Shown: positions 47,147-55,413 of the stretch, in pieces
How positions within the stretch are numbered: the first letter of the stretch is position 1
Layout: each line of letters begins with the position of its first letter
Assembly (NCBI GenBank): GCA_945883825.1
Contig: CAMCYF010000005.1
Location: forward strand, 28,966 to 92,965
Direction: 5' to 3'
Source: Chitinophaga pinensis
GTDB taxonomy: Bacteria; Bacteroidota; Bacteroidia; Flavobacteriales_D; Crocinitomicaceae
Length of the DNA: 64,000 nucleotides
The notes under the pieces: generated by a model
Told to the model about the DNA's origin: nothing
Seen by the model: only the letters and a program-made list of their open reading frames with translations
Databases searched by the model: none
Translations under genes and position numbers: made by a program

Positions 47147-48262
47147 ATGAGCGAAAAAAGAGATTATTACGAGGTTCTAGGCTTATCTAAAAATGCGAAT
47201 GAAGCAGATATTAAAAAGGCATACCGCAAATTAGCAATCAAATACCATCCTGATAAAAATCCTGATGATGCTGGTGCTGAAGAAAAGTTCAAAGAAGCTG
47301 CTGCAGCTTATGAAGTATTGAGTAGTAGCGAAAAGCGCGCGCAATATGATCGTTTTGGTCATGCTGGAATGGGCGGACAAGGTGGTTTTGGTGGTGGAAT
47401 GAACATGGACGATATTTTTTCGCAGTTCGGTGATATTTTTGGTGGTTCTTTTGGTGGTGGTGGATCTTTCGGCGGCAGCAGAGGTGGTTCACGGGTTGTT
47501 CGTGGGACAAATCTTCGTGTGAAAATGAAGATGACTTTAGAGGAAATAGCGCTTGGCGTAAAGAAAAAAATAAAAGTTAATAAACTTGTAAATGCTGAGG
47601 GTGTTACGTATAAAACGTGTCAAACGTGCAATGGAAGTGGACGAATTCTTAGAATGGCTCAGACTTTTTTGGGTTCTATGCAAACGCAATCAACGTGTCA
47701 TGTTTGTCAGGGTGCTGGAAAAATGATAGATAAAAAACCTTCAGATTCTGATGCTCAAGGTTTAAGACGCCAAGAAGAAGTAATTGAAATCGATATTCCG
47801 GCAGGTGTAGAGGAGGGAATGCAATTGAGTGTTCAAGGAAGAGGAAATGCGGGGCCTTACGATGGTGTTTCTGGTGATTTAATCGTTGTAATTGAAGAAA
47901 TTGAGCACGATAAATTACGCAGAGAAGGTCAAAATTTACACTACGATTCTCTGGTGAATTTTGTGGATGTTGTTTTGGGAGAAAGTATTGAAGTGCCAAC
48001 AGTTTCTGGAAAAGTAAAGATTAAAATTGATGCCGGAACTCAAAGTGGAAAGGTACTCAGACTCAAAGGAAAAGGACTTCCAAGTGTTCAAGGATATGCA
48101 ACAGGTGATTTATTCGTTCATATTAATGTTTATACGCCTTTAAAAATTTCAAAAGAAGAAAAAGAATTGCTTGAAAAATTAAAAACAAGTCAAAATTTTA
48201 TACCAACTGAAGAGGCAAGGGATAAAAGTTTTTTTAAACGCATGCGAGATATGTTTTCCTAA
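47147..48262 (+). CDS. dnaJ: Chaperone DnaJ with reduced zinc finger
   Basis: Cochaperone that stimulates DnaK ATPase. The 371-residue protein has a J domain with HPD at residues 34-36, a Gly/Phe region (about 70-115) and C-terminal substrate domains ending in [10 protein letters not shown]. The zinc region has only two CxxCxGxG repeats, CQTCNGSG (near 158) and CHVCQGAG (near 184), instead of four, so it can form one zinc centre. Its stop and the CPBP protease start share one base (TAATG). Confidence 0.93.
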   Translation: MSEKRDYYEVLGLSKNANEADIKKAYRKLAIKYHPDKNPDDAGAEEKFKEAAAAYEVLSSSEKRAQYDRFGHAGMGGQGGFGGGMNMDDIFSQFGDIFGGSFGGGGSFGGSRGGSRVVRGTNLRVKMKMTLEEIALGVKKKIKVNKLVNAEGVTYKTCQTCNGSGRILRMAQTFLGSMQTQSTCHVCQGAGKMIDKKPSDSDAQGLRRQEEVIEIDIPAGVEEGMQLSVQGRGNAGPYDGVSGDLIVVIEEIEHDKLRREGQNLHYDSLVNFVDVVLGESIEVPTVSGKVKIKIDAGTQSGKVLRLKGKGLPSVQGYATGDLFVHINVYTPLKISKEEKELLEKLKTSQNFIPTEEARDKSFFKRMRDMFS

Positions 48263-49170
48263 TGTCTTTCATAGATAAAGCCAAAGATGGAAATAATAGT
48301 TTTTCTAGCTATTTTTTAGGAATAGTACTAATTATTTCAGTTTATCTATTGGGTTCTTATTTTCTAATTCTTGATCTTCAATGGAATTTTGGAATTGAAA
48401 GTTTTGATGGTATTTCACAAAAAGAAATTGTAAGAATTCTTGGAAATAACCGTTTCTTAGCCTGGCTTATTATACCTTTTTTATTCGTCGCACTATTTTT
48501 AGTTATCCATACAAAGTTTGTTCATAAAAGAACTGTTTTAAGTATTTTTTCTGGACGTGAAAATTTTGATTGGAAAAGAGTTTTATTTAGTTTTTCACTA
48601 CTTTTTTCTGTCTTATCACTTTTTCTTTTTATTCAATATCTGAGCTCTGATAGTTTGATCTTTCAGTTTGACCTTCAAAAATTTATTCCTTTATTTTTTA
48701 TTGCAATTTTCTTACTTCCAATTCAAACAAGTTGTGAAGAACTTCTATTTCGTTCTTATATTCTTCAGGGAATAAAAATGCGAACAAAAAAAAATAGTAT
48801 TGCTGTTTTAATTTCTGGCATTATGTTCGGGGCAATTCATATCGGAAATCCTGAAATTGCAAAAATTGGCTATCATATTATAGTTTATTATATGCTTGTG
48901 GGAGTTTTTTTAGCACTTATAAGCTTGTTTGATAATGGAATTGAATTGGCGCTTGGTTATCACGCAGCAAACAATGTTTTTGCAGCTCTTATGATTACTA
49001 ATAATTGGCAAGCATTTCAGACTGATGCAGTATTTATGGATAATGCAGATCCGGGAATGGGACTCGACACAATTTTTGGAATTCTATTTATTTTACCGCT
49101 TGTTTTTTTTATTTTTTATAAAAAGTATAAGTGGCATTCTCTTAAAGAAATTTGGCAAGACAAATTGTAA
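48262..49170 (+). CDS. CPBP family intramembrane glutamic endopeptidase
   Basis: A 302-residue membrane protein with about eight hydrophobic segments. The CAAX/Abi (CPBP) motifs are present: SCEELLFRSYIL with the catalytic Glu pair and Arg, FGAIHIGN with a catalytic His, and GYHAANNVFAAL with the last conserved His and Asn. Such proteases act in the membrane, some on prenylated or peptide substrates. It starts within the dnaJ stop codon, so it is translationally coupled to the chaperone operon. Confidence 0.9.
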   Translation: MSFIDKAKDGNNSFSSYFLGIVLIISVYLLGSYFLILDLQWNFGIESFDGISQKEIVRILGNNRFLAWLIIPFLFVALFLVIHTKFVHKRTVLSIFSGRENFDWKRVLFSFSLLFSVLSLFLFIQYLSSDSLIFQFDLQKFIPLFFIAIFLLPIQTSCEELLFRSYILQGIKMRTKKNSIAVLISGIMFGAIHIGNPEIAKIGYHIIVYYMLVGVFLALISLFDNGIELALGYHAANNVFAALMITNNWQAFQTDAVFMDNADPGMGLDTIFGILFILPLVFFIFYKKYKWHSLKEIWQDKL

Positions 49171-49201
49171 CTTCTAGCATTTTTTTTAGCTTTACAAGTC
49201 A

Positions 49202-50131
49202 ATGTTAGAAATTAGTAATTTAAATAAGTCTTTCAAACGGAAATTTGCTCTTGATGCAGTTTCCTTGAAGATTCCTAAAGGTGAGATTTATGGTTTACTT
49301 GGACCAAATGGTGCAGGAAAAACTACGCTCATTCGAATTGTAAATCAAATTATTTCAGCAGATAGCGGGAAAATTCTTTTTGACGGTCAATTAATGTCTT
49401 CTGAACACCTTCGATCTATTGGATATTTACCAGAAGAACGCGGACTTTATAAAAACATGTATGTTTTAGAGCATTTAGTCTTTTTAGCGAAACTTCGAGG
49501 ACTTTCATCTTCAGATGCTTTGAAGAATAGTAAGTTTTGGTTAGATAAATTAGCGATTTCTGAATGGTCGAATAAAAAAATTGAAGCGCTTTCAAAAGGA
49601 ATGGCTCAAAAAGTCCAGTTTATCGCTTCTCTTGTTCACAATCCTGCTTTGCTTATTTTAGATGAGCCCTTAAGTGGATTTGATCCTGTGAATGTTGAAT
49701 TAATCTTAAAAGAACTCAAGGAATTAAAAGCAAATGGAAAAACAATTCTTCTTTCAACGCACAATATGCGCAGTGTCGAGGAAATCTGTGATCGTGCTAC
49801 TTTAATTCATGATGCTAAAATACTTGTTGAAGATACTGTTTGGAATCTCCGCGAAAAAAGCAAGAAAGGCACATATACTATCCGTTTTAAAGGGAATATG
49901 ATTGCTTTTGTCAATGCACTCTGGACAGATTTTGAATTACTTGAGCAAACTGAAATAGGTGAACAGCGCTTTCTTACACTTGTTAAAATGCGCGGAGAAA
50001 GATCAATGAACGATTTATTAAATGCTTTAATGGGTGAAATTAGTATTGAGGCCATAGAAGAGTGTTTTCCGAGTATGCAGGAAGTATTTATTGAATTAAT
50101 ACAAGGAAAGGAGAGTAGTTATGAGAAATAG
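49202..50131 (+). CDS. ABC transporter ATP-binding protein (NatA-like)
   Basis: A 309-residue ATPase. Walker A is GPNGAGKTT (residues 34-42), the signature loop reads LSKGMAQKVQF, Walker B is LLILDEPLSGFDPVN and the switch His lies in LLSTHNM. A C-terminal extension (about 220-309) is typical of exporters with a DUF4162 domain, such as NatA. It overlaps the permease gene by 11 bases and forms a two-gene exporter with it. Confidence 0.93.
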   Translation: MLEISNLNKSFKRKFALDAVSLKIPKGEIYGLLGPNGAGKTTLIRIVNQIISADSGKILFDGQLMSSEHLRSIGYLPEERGLYKNMYVLEHLVFLAKLRGLSSSDALKNSKFWLDKLAISEWSNKKIEALSKGMAQKVQFIASLVHNPALLILDEPLSGFDPVNVELILKELKELKANGKTILLSTHNMRSVEEICDRATLIHDAKILVEDTVWNLREKSKKGTYTIRFKGNMIAFVNALWTDFELLEQTEIGEQRFLTLVKMRGERSMNDLLNALMGEISIEAIEECFPSMQEVFIELIQGKESSYEK

Positions 50132-51449
50132 TTGGATTATTGCCCTTCGTGAGTTAAAGGAGCGTGTTTTGAACCCTGCTTTTTTATGGATGCTTTTCAT
50201 CGGGCCGCTGTTATTCTTAAGTTGCTTATATTTCTTATTTAAAGCAGGTGATGAAGGTAAAACAAGTCTTAAGGTTCTTATAGCTGATCCAACGGGAATG
50301 ATGGAAAATAAGATTGTATCTCAGGAAACGAAGGCTGTGAAATATTATTTTGTTAATGATTATTTGGAATTAGAAGAATTTCGAGACAATAAAAAATACC
50401 AGAAATTTGATGCTTTAATTGAGGTGAACGAAAAGATTTTGATTAATAAAAAAGCATTTGTTTTCTACCGCGAAGCACCATCGTTAGATGTTAAAATGCA
50501 GCTTAAATTTCAATTGGAAAGAAGGGTAGAGGAGGTGATGATTGCTGAATTTACCAATATGGAGGTAGATGATTTCCGCCAAATTAAGCAAGCTCTAAAT
50601 GTAGATTTTAGAAATGTATACGACCCAAAAAACGAAGCTTCTAATCTAGAGGCCTGGGTTGGATTTATTTTTGGCTTATTGATTATTCTTTTTGTTTTCT
50701 TATTTGGCTTAACTGTTCTAAGAAGCACAGCGCGCGAAAAAAGTAACCGGATAGTTGAAGTTTTACTTGCTTCTGTGAAGCCAACTCAATTAATGCTAGG
50801 AAAAATAAGCGGTATTGGTTTAGCGGCACTCATTCAAATTCTTGTTTGGTCACTCTTTATTACTTTAGGTTTATTGTTCTTCCGAGCTACTATTTTCCCC
50901 GATATTTTGGATTTCTCAAATTATGAGGGTGTTCAGATGAGTAGTGAAGTTAAGGAGCAATTAATGTCTAATATTCCAAGTCAGCGCTATAACGAGTTCC
51001 TAGATTTAGTTTACAAGCGTATCGATTTTACATTCTTCTTATTTCATTTTTTCTTATTTTTTATTGTGGCTTACTTCTTTTATGCTGCATTTTTCAGTGC
51101 AATTGGTGCAATGTCAGGATCTGAATCTGATGGACAGCAGTTTTTGATACCTCTTCTGTGTATTTTAGGTCTTTCTGTTTATTCTGGGTATTATGCCATT
51201 TATTTTCCCGATGCTGAATTAACTTCATGGCTTCAATTTATTCCTTTTACTGCTTCGGTAATTGTGATGGTGAAATTAGCACAGGGTTATCCAGAAGGAA
51301 CTTATTATTTAGTTTGGCTTTCTCTGCTAACGCTCATTTTATTTACAGTTCTATTTCTTTCAATTGCAGGACGTATCTACCGAAACGGAATTTTACATTT
51401 TGGACTAAAGACAAGTCTTAGAAATCTCTTTTACTTCATGAGAAAATAA
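50121..51449 (+). CDS. ABC-2 type permease (NatB-like)
   Basis: A 442-residue membrane permease. One N-terminal helix (about 18-40) is followed by a periplasmic domain of about 120 residues, then five or six helices (about 180-425). TVLRSTAREKSNRIVEVLLASVKPTQLMLGK is the conserved ABC-2 coupling region. The family exports Na+, drugs or unknown solutes; the substrate cannot be told. It is paired with the ATPase gene and ends at a terminator shared with the convergent barrel gene. Confidence 0.92.
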   Translation: MRNSWIIALRELKERVLNPAFLWMLFIGPLLFLSCLYFLFKAGDEGKTSLKVLIADPTGMMENKIVSQETKAVKYYFVNDYLELEEFRDNKKYQKFDALIEVNEKILINKKAFVFYREAPSLDVKMQLKFQLERRVEEVMIAEFTNMEVDDFRQIKQALNVDFRNVYDPKNEASNLEAWVGFIFGLLIILFVFLFGLTVLRSTAREKSNRIVEVLLASVKPTQLMLGKISGIGLAALIQILVWSLFITLGLLFFRATIFPDILDFSNYEGVQMSSEVKEQLMSNIPSQRYNEFLDLVYKRIDFTFFLFHFFLFFIVAYFFYAAFFSAIGAMSGSESDGQQFLIPLLCILGLSVYSGYYAIYFPDAELTSWLQFIPFTASVIVMVKLAQGYPEGTYYLVWLSLLTLILFTVLFLSIAGRIYRNGILHFGLKTSLRNLFYFMRK

Positions 51450-51461
51450 ATTCTATGAAAC

Positions 51462-51494
51462 AAAAAAGGCGACCGAAGCCGCCTTTATATTTTT
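51462..51494. terminator. Terminator between the ABC permease and outer-membrane barrel genes
   Basis: The stem AAAGGCG/CGCCTTT with flanking A and T runs works in both directions between two convergent genes. Confidence 0.8.
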
Positions 51495-51508
51495 TTTGTA
51501 AACTTAGA

Positions 51509-52069
51509 TTAGAATCTCCAACCCATTCTTACTGCAGAACCTCCAGCAAAACCAGATGTTTTAGTTCCATCAGCTGAATTATAGTTAAATCCTAACTCTA
51601 AACCAAGATAGATGTTTTCAGCTACATAGTAGTCAATACCTGCACCAAGATTTAATCCAAAAGATGAAATTTCAGTTCTTGTATCGTTTCCTACATTAAA
51701 TCCTGCTGTGAAATAAGGAGACATTCTATCTGTTCCAGCTAAATGGTATTCAGCAGCTAAACCAAGATTCATTATTGAATTCTTTGTAGTTACTTCTGAA
51801 GTAGTAGTAGTAGCATTTCCAGTAGAATCATAAACAGTACTAGTTTCTGTTGAAGTACTAGAAACTGCATCACGACCCAATGTTAAGCGAAGAGCTAAAT
51901 TGTCCTGAATAAAATAACGCATTCTTAAATTAGGTGCTGCCCATGACACTCCTTCTTTAGATACATTCATAGCGCCTTCTAAAGAGAAAGGGTTGTCGCT
52001 ACCTGCTTTTTGTGCAAACATTGTTCCTGACAAAGCTACTGCACTTACTAAAATCATTAATTTTTTCAT
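51509..52069 (-). CDS. Outer-membrane beta-barrel protein
   Basis: A 186-residue protein with a signal peptide (residues 1-19, ending FAQ). Alternating strands such as NLRMRYFIQDNLALRLTLG, NLGLAAEYHLAG and the final aromatic residue (VRMGWRF) are typical of a small outer-membrane barrel of the porin/OmpA-like type. A Ser/Thr-rich loop of about 20 residues lies near residue 75 and would be at the cell surface. The role is structural or unknown. A promoter box lies 32 bases upstream. Confidence 0.87.
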   Translation of the reverse strand: MKKLMILVSAVALSGTMFAQKAGSDNPFSLEGAMNVSKEGVSWAAPNLRMRYFIQDNLALRLTLGRDAVSSTSTETSTVYDSTGNATTTTSEVTTKNSIMNLGLAAEYHLAGTDRMSPYFTAGFNVGNDTRTEISSFGLNLGAGIDYYVAENIYLGLELGFNYNSADGTKTSGFAGGSAVRMGWRF

Positions 52070-52101
52070 AATCTTAAAATTTAATTAGTTAAAAGTTTGG
52101 T

Positions 52102-52109
52102 CAAATATA
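52102..52109 (-). promoter_or_regulatory. Putative -7 box for the outer-membrane barrel gene
   Basis: Minus-strand TATATTTG (TAnnTTTG) lies 32 bases upstream of the ATG. Confidence 0.5.
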
Positions 52110-52291
52110 CGTGACAAGTTTCTTAGGGTTTCATTTTTTTTTTTAACATTTGAATATTAATAAAATTTCTAAATGCATTAATGCCATTGTACCACTTGTT
52201 TTTAATAGGTTTTCAAGTAAAATTATAAAGTTACAAAATGTTTAAAATTCAGTATTTTTTTTTAACTTGTATCAAATTTACTAGCTAAAAA

Positions 52292-53179
52292 ATGGTAAAA
52301 GCAGTCATTGATTTGGGCACAAACACCTTTAATTTACTCATTGCGAATGTAAATAATGGGAAAATATTCCCTATTTATAAAGATAAAGAGGCTGTTGGAC
52401 TTGGTCTTGGCGGTATCAATGAACAGCGTATTTCGGAGCAAGCAATCGCTCGAGCTATTGAATGTTTAAGAGGTTTTAAGCAAATCTGTGATAATTTTGG
52501 TGTTGAGTTTATTCATACATATGGTACTTCTGCAATTCGAGATGCGAAAAATCAAAGTGAATTTCTAAAACAAGTTCTTGATTCTACAGGAATAATAATA
52601 ACTGTTATAAGTGGGAGAGAGGAGGCGCATTTAATTTACCAAGGAATTCAGTATTCGCATAAATTCTCAAAAGACAGTATCATTATGGATATTGGTGGAG
52701 GAAGCACCGAATTCATTTTAGCCAATGCATCTGGTGTAAAAGATTTAGTTTCTTTAAACATTGGAATTTCTAGAATTTTTCAATTCTTTACTTTCAATGA
52801 TCCAATGACTGATTCAGATATTGAAGTCGTTGAAAATTATTTAGAGCAAAATTCCGAGGGTTTTTTTAATAATAAGCACTGTGATTTATTAATTGGAGCT
52901 TCTGGAAGTTTCGAAACATTTTATGAGTTAATTTATAAAAAGCCATTTTCTAAGTTATACAAAACTCATTCCTTAGATTTTACTCTAATGTTAGAATTAT
53001 TAGACACTATAATCTACTCAACACGAGCAGAGAGAGATATAAATCCTTTTATTATTCCTATGAGAAAAAAAATGGCACCTCTTGCAGCCATAAAAACACG
53101 ATGGGTTATTCATAAGATGAAAGTCAAGGAAATAATTGTTTCCCCTTGTTCCTTAAAAGAGGGAGGCTTACTAATTTAA
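52292..53179 (+). CDS. Ppx/GppA-family phosphatase
   Basis: A 295-residue member of the exopolyphosphatase/guanosine pentaphosphate phosphatase family. The ASKHA phosphate loops are AVIDLGTNTFNLL (residues 3-16) and IIMDIGGGSTEFIL (near 131-143), with the catalytic Glu in SGREEAHLIYQG near residue 111. At this size it holds only the two ASKHA domains and no HD domain, as in small Bacteroidota homologues. It precedes tRNA-Arg on the same strand. Confidence 0.9.
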   Translation: MVKAVIDLGTNTFNLLIANVNNGKIFPIYKDKEAVGLGLGGINEQRISEQAIARAIECLRGFKQICDNFGVEFIHTYGTSAIRDAKNQSEFLKQVLDSTGIIITVISGREEAHLIYQGIQYSHKFSKDSIIMDIGGGSTEFILANASGVKDLVSLNIGISRIFQFFTFNDPMTDSDIEVVENYLEQNSEGFFNNKHCDLLIGASGSFETFYELIYKKPFSKLYKTHSLDFTLMLELLDTIIYSTRAERDINPFIIPMRKKMAPLAAIKTRWVIHKMKVKEIIVSPCSLKEGGLLI

Positions 53180-53204
53180 GATTTAAAAATCATCTTTATT
53201 TCTT

Positions 53205-53212
53205 TATCTTTG
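53205..53212 (+). promoter_or_regulatory. Putative -7 box for tRNA-Arg
   Basis: TATCTTTG, the best -7 form, lies 42 bases before the mature 5' end of the tRNA. Confidence 0.6.
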
Positions 53213-53254
53213 CACAAATTAAAGGGTAAAACTTGTAATTTTTAAATTTTATTT

Positions 53255-53328
53255 GGCTCCGTGGCGCAACTGTATAGCGCACTGGATTTCGGCTCCAGCG
53301 GTTACAGGTTAGAATCCTGTCGGGGTCA
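53255..53328 (+). tRNA. tRNA-Arg (anticodon UCG)
   Basis: A 74-base cloverleaf can be folded by eye. The 7-bp acceptor stem contains two G-U pairs, the D stem is GCGC/GCGC, the anticodon stem CTGGA/TCCAG holds the loop TTTCGGC (anticodon TCG), and the T stem is ACAGG/CCTGT. CCA is not encoded. The T loop is TTAGAAT instead of TTCGAAT and the D loop has GT instead of GG, so the usual G19-C56 tertiary pair is replaced by U19-A56. The 3' end is the attachment side of the cassette array downstream. Confidence 0.93.
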
Positions 53329-53347
53329 CAAAGTAAGCTAAAACCCC
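53324..53347 (+). repeat. Core repeat copy A (tRNA 3' end)
   Basis: GGTCACAAAG followed by TAAGCTAAAACCCC. Copy B (55258-55280) matches it over the same stretch apart from one missing A, and copy C (57196-57205) matches the first 10 bases exactly. Confidence 0.8.
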
Positions 53348-53374
53348 ATTCCATATAGGCTTGGGGTTTTTTTT
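53340..53374 (+). terminator. Terminator after tRNA-Arg, part of cassette 1 left end
   Basis: The stem AAACCCC/GGGGTTT is followed by eight T. A related copy follows the second core repeat at 55273. Confidence 0.8.
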
Positions 53375-53643
53375 ATGATTGAACCCCAAGCGGAGTAAAA
53401 ACATCTTAATAGTACTGTATCCCTTGAAGCATATGGTTTTCATTTTTAATTTAAAGTTAGAACTTACCGCCACAAATCGCGCTCATTTTTTAATAAAAAT
53501 GGATAAACGCGCCCGTTATTCTTTTTAGCACTTATTTTTTCTTGTCCTATTACTCTCAGTTTCTTCATCGTAGCTGTATTATTTATGTCAAAATTCTTGT
53601 GTATAATCGAAAAAATTCCGATTATTGTATAAAAATATAACAT
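53375..53643. other. Gene-less left arm of cassette 1
   Basis: About 270 bases without a convincing gene. It contains AAAGTTAGAACT at 53453-53464, 129 bases from the core; the same 12-mer lies 128 bases from the core in cassette 2 (55386-55397). The AbiEi promoter should lie at the right side, but no perfect TAnnTTTG box is seen. Confidence 0.5.
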
Positions 53644-54282
53644 TTGGATTTCGCAAGACTCATAAAAGATTATACTTCTGCACCATTAACAAGGCATTTA
53701 CTCCTTGAAATCCTTCGGGAATACAAACGTCCAAATGACAAGATTAGTGAATTGATTAAAAATGGAGAACTTGTTTCGTTAAGGAGGGGATTGTATGTGC
53801 TAGGACCTAAAACAGATTTACCGATGCCTGAGTCTTTTCTCATTGCTAATCATCTTCGAGGTCCCAGTTATGTGTCACTTGAAACGGCCTTATCCTATTG
53901 GGGATTTATCCCGGAACGCACGTATGAGATTAGTTCGATAACAGTTAAGCCATCAAAAAAATATAACACGCCAATTGGTAGATTTGGATATCAGCAACTT
54001 CCTACACCATACTATTCATTTGGTATTCGAAGTGTAGAACTAACCCTGAATCAACTTGTACTAATGGCTTCGCCTGAAAAAGCCATCTGCGATAAAATAG
54101 TACTTACACCGAATGTCAATCTAAGAAGTATAAAACAAACACGATTATTTTTATTGGATGACCTACGGATGGATGAGAATTTATTGAGGAAATTGAATCT
54201 GGAAATAATAACAACTTGGTTAGAGGAAGCGCCGAAAAAAAATAGTTTAAAAATGCTCATCGCAACACTCAAGGAAATATGA
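53644..54282 (+). CDS. abiEi: AbiEi-type antitoxin
   Basis: A 212-residue protein from a TTG start (MDFARLIKDY). It has an N-terminal winged-helix domain (about 10-65) with ISELIKNGELVSLRRGLYVLG and a C-terminal domain with SYVSLETALSYWGFIPE and ASPEKAICDKI, the family hallmarks. In type IV AbiE systems it represses the operon and counteracts the nucleotidyltransferase toxin. Its stop overlaps the abiEii start (ATGA), the standard coupled arrangement. It is cargo of tRNA-linked cassette 1. Confidence 0.9.
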   Translation: MDFARLIKDYTSAPLTRHLLLEILREYKRPNDKISELIKNGELVSLRRGLYVLGPKTDLPMPESFLIANHLRGPSYVSLETALSYWGFIPERTYEISSITVKPSKKYNTPIGRFGYQQLPTPYYSFGIRSVELTLNQLVLMASPEKAICDKIVLTPNVNLRSIKQTRLFLLDDLRMDENLLRKLNLEIITTWLEEAPKKNSLKMLIATLKEI

Positions 54283-55142
54283 TAAAAGAATGGATTACTG
54301 AATATAACCCAAAGAACGAAGAAGAGATTTTAGACGCGCTGCGTGAAATAATGCAAGAGATTACATTGGCAGCTTTATCAAGGACTGATTTTTTTGAGAA
54401 AGCTGGATTTTATGGAGGCACAGCACTCCGAATTTTCTATGGGTTAGATCGATTTTCGGAAGATCTAGATTTTTCACTTATGGAAGTAGACGAAGCATTT
54501 ACTCTCGAACCTTATTTTTCGGCCATACATACTGAATTTGAGTCATTGGGGATAAAGGTGAGTATAAAAGAAAAGGAAAAGTTACAGCAATCCTCTATTG
54601 AATCAGCGTTTTTGAAAACAGAAACAATTTGGAAAGAGTTGGTGCTTGTGGATGTTGTAAAACAAACAGGTGTTAAATCAAATAAGCCCATCAAGATAAA
54701 AATTGAAGTCGACCGTAATCCGCCATTAGGGTTTAAAACAGAAGAGAAATTATTGATTCGTCCTTTTTCATTTTATGTGAGGTGTTTTAAGCGTCCTTGT
54801 CTATTTGCCGGAAAATTACATGCGCTCCTTTATAGAAAATGGAACAATAGGGTAAAGGGCCGAGATTGGTATGACCTAGAGTGGTATATCAAGAAAGGTA
54901 TTCCGTTGGATGTTGATCATTTTTTATATAGAGCAAAAGACACTGGGGATTGGAAAGCGGAAAAAATTAGTAGAGAAGAGATCATTGAATTACTCTTGGA
55001 TAAAATTGATTCAGTATCCTTTTCAAACATCAAGGAGGATGTGGTCCGATTTATTAAGGACGACAAGGTGCTGTCCATTTGGAGTACTTCGTATTTTAAG
55101 GATTTGGTGGAGAATATGAAGTTCGAAAATACATCCGATTAA
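54279..55142 (+). CDS. abiEii: AbiEii nucleotidyltransferase toxin
   Basis: A 287-residue toxin of the DUF1814 nucleotidyltransferase family. FYGGTALRIFYGLDRFSEDLDFSL (residues 44-67) holds the GG and double-Asp nucleotide site. KIKIEVDR gives a third acidic position, and RVKGRDWYDLEWYI near 191-204 is motif IV. Related toxins modify tRNA 3' ends or otherwise arrest growth, and AbiE gives phage resistance by abortive infection. All key motifs look intact, so the toxin is probably functional. Confidence 0.92.
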   Translation: MIKEWITEYNPKNEEEILDALREIMQEITLAALSRTDFFEKAGFYGGTALRIFYGLDRFSEDLDFSLMEVDEAFTLEPYFSAIHTEFESLGIKVSIKEKEKLQQSSIESAFLKTETIWKELVLVDVVKQTGVKSNKPIKIKIEVDRNPPLGFKTEEKLLIRPFSFYVRCFKRPCLFAGKLHALLYRKWNNRVKGRDWYDLEWYIKKGIPLDVDHFLYRAKDTGDWKAEKISREEIIELLLDKIDSVSFSNIKEDVVRFIKDDKVLSIWSTSYFKDLVENMKFENTSD

Positions 55143-55207
55143 ATGATTTTTATAGTTTTCTAGTGGAAATGCTGTTCTTTGAGATATTTATAGTAGAATC
55201 TTCCCAT

Positions 55208-55257
55208 TCTATCACTCCCTCCAAATCCTTATAAAAGTTTGATTTTTCGATCTTTGT
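55208..55257 (+). repeat. Right-end repeat of cassette 1
   Basis: Aligns with 57147-57195 with about five differences and gaps over 50 columns. Both contain CTCCAAATCCTT, TAAAAGTTTGATTTT and CTTTGTG, ending directly at the GGTC core. Confidence 0.8.
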
Positions 55258-55280
55258 GGTCCAAAGTAAGCTAAAACCCC
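55258..55280 (+). repeat. Core repeat copy B
   Basis: GGTCCAAAG followed by TAAGCTAAAACCCC. It is one base shorter than copy A in the core. It forms the junction between the two cassettes. Confidence 0.8.
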
Positions 55281-55307
55281 CATTCAGTATAGATTTGGGG
55301 CTTTTTT
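55273..55307 (+). terminator. Terminator at the left end of cassette 2
   Basis: The stem AAACCCC with GGGG is followed by a run of six T. It is the counterpart of 53340-53374 and would stop read-through from abiEii. Confidence 0.75.
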
Positions 55308-55413
55308 ATTCATTTTTATTGATTGAATTTATCATTGCAAAAAGGCGCATAAGTTTCAGTATAACAGAATGTTAAGTGTTTTGTAAAAGTTAGAACTATC
55401 GATAGGGTTCAAC

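Larger units (their letters stand above)
53324..55257. mobile_element. Tandem tRNA-linked cassette 1 (AbiE), 1,934 bp
   Basis: The left end begins in the tRNA 3' end with GGTCACAAAG followed by TAAGCTAAAACCCC and a terminator. The right end is a 50-base segment (55208-55257) ending in TTTGTG just before the second core at 55258. Both ends are repeated in cassette 2. It carries only abiEi and abiEii. No integrase or transposase is present. I infer insertion by a trans-acting tyrosine recombinase at the tRNA gene. Confidence 0.6.
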
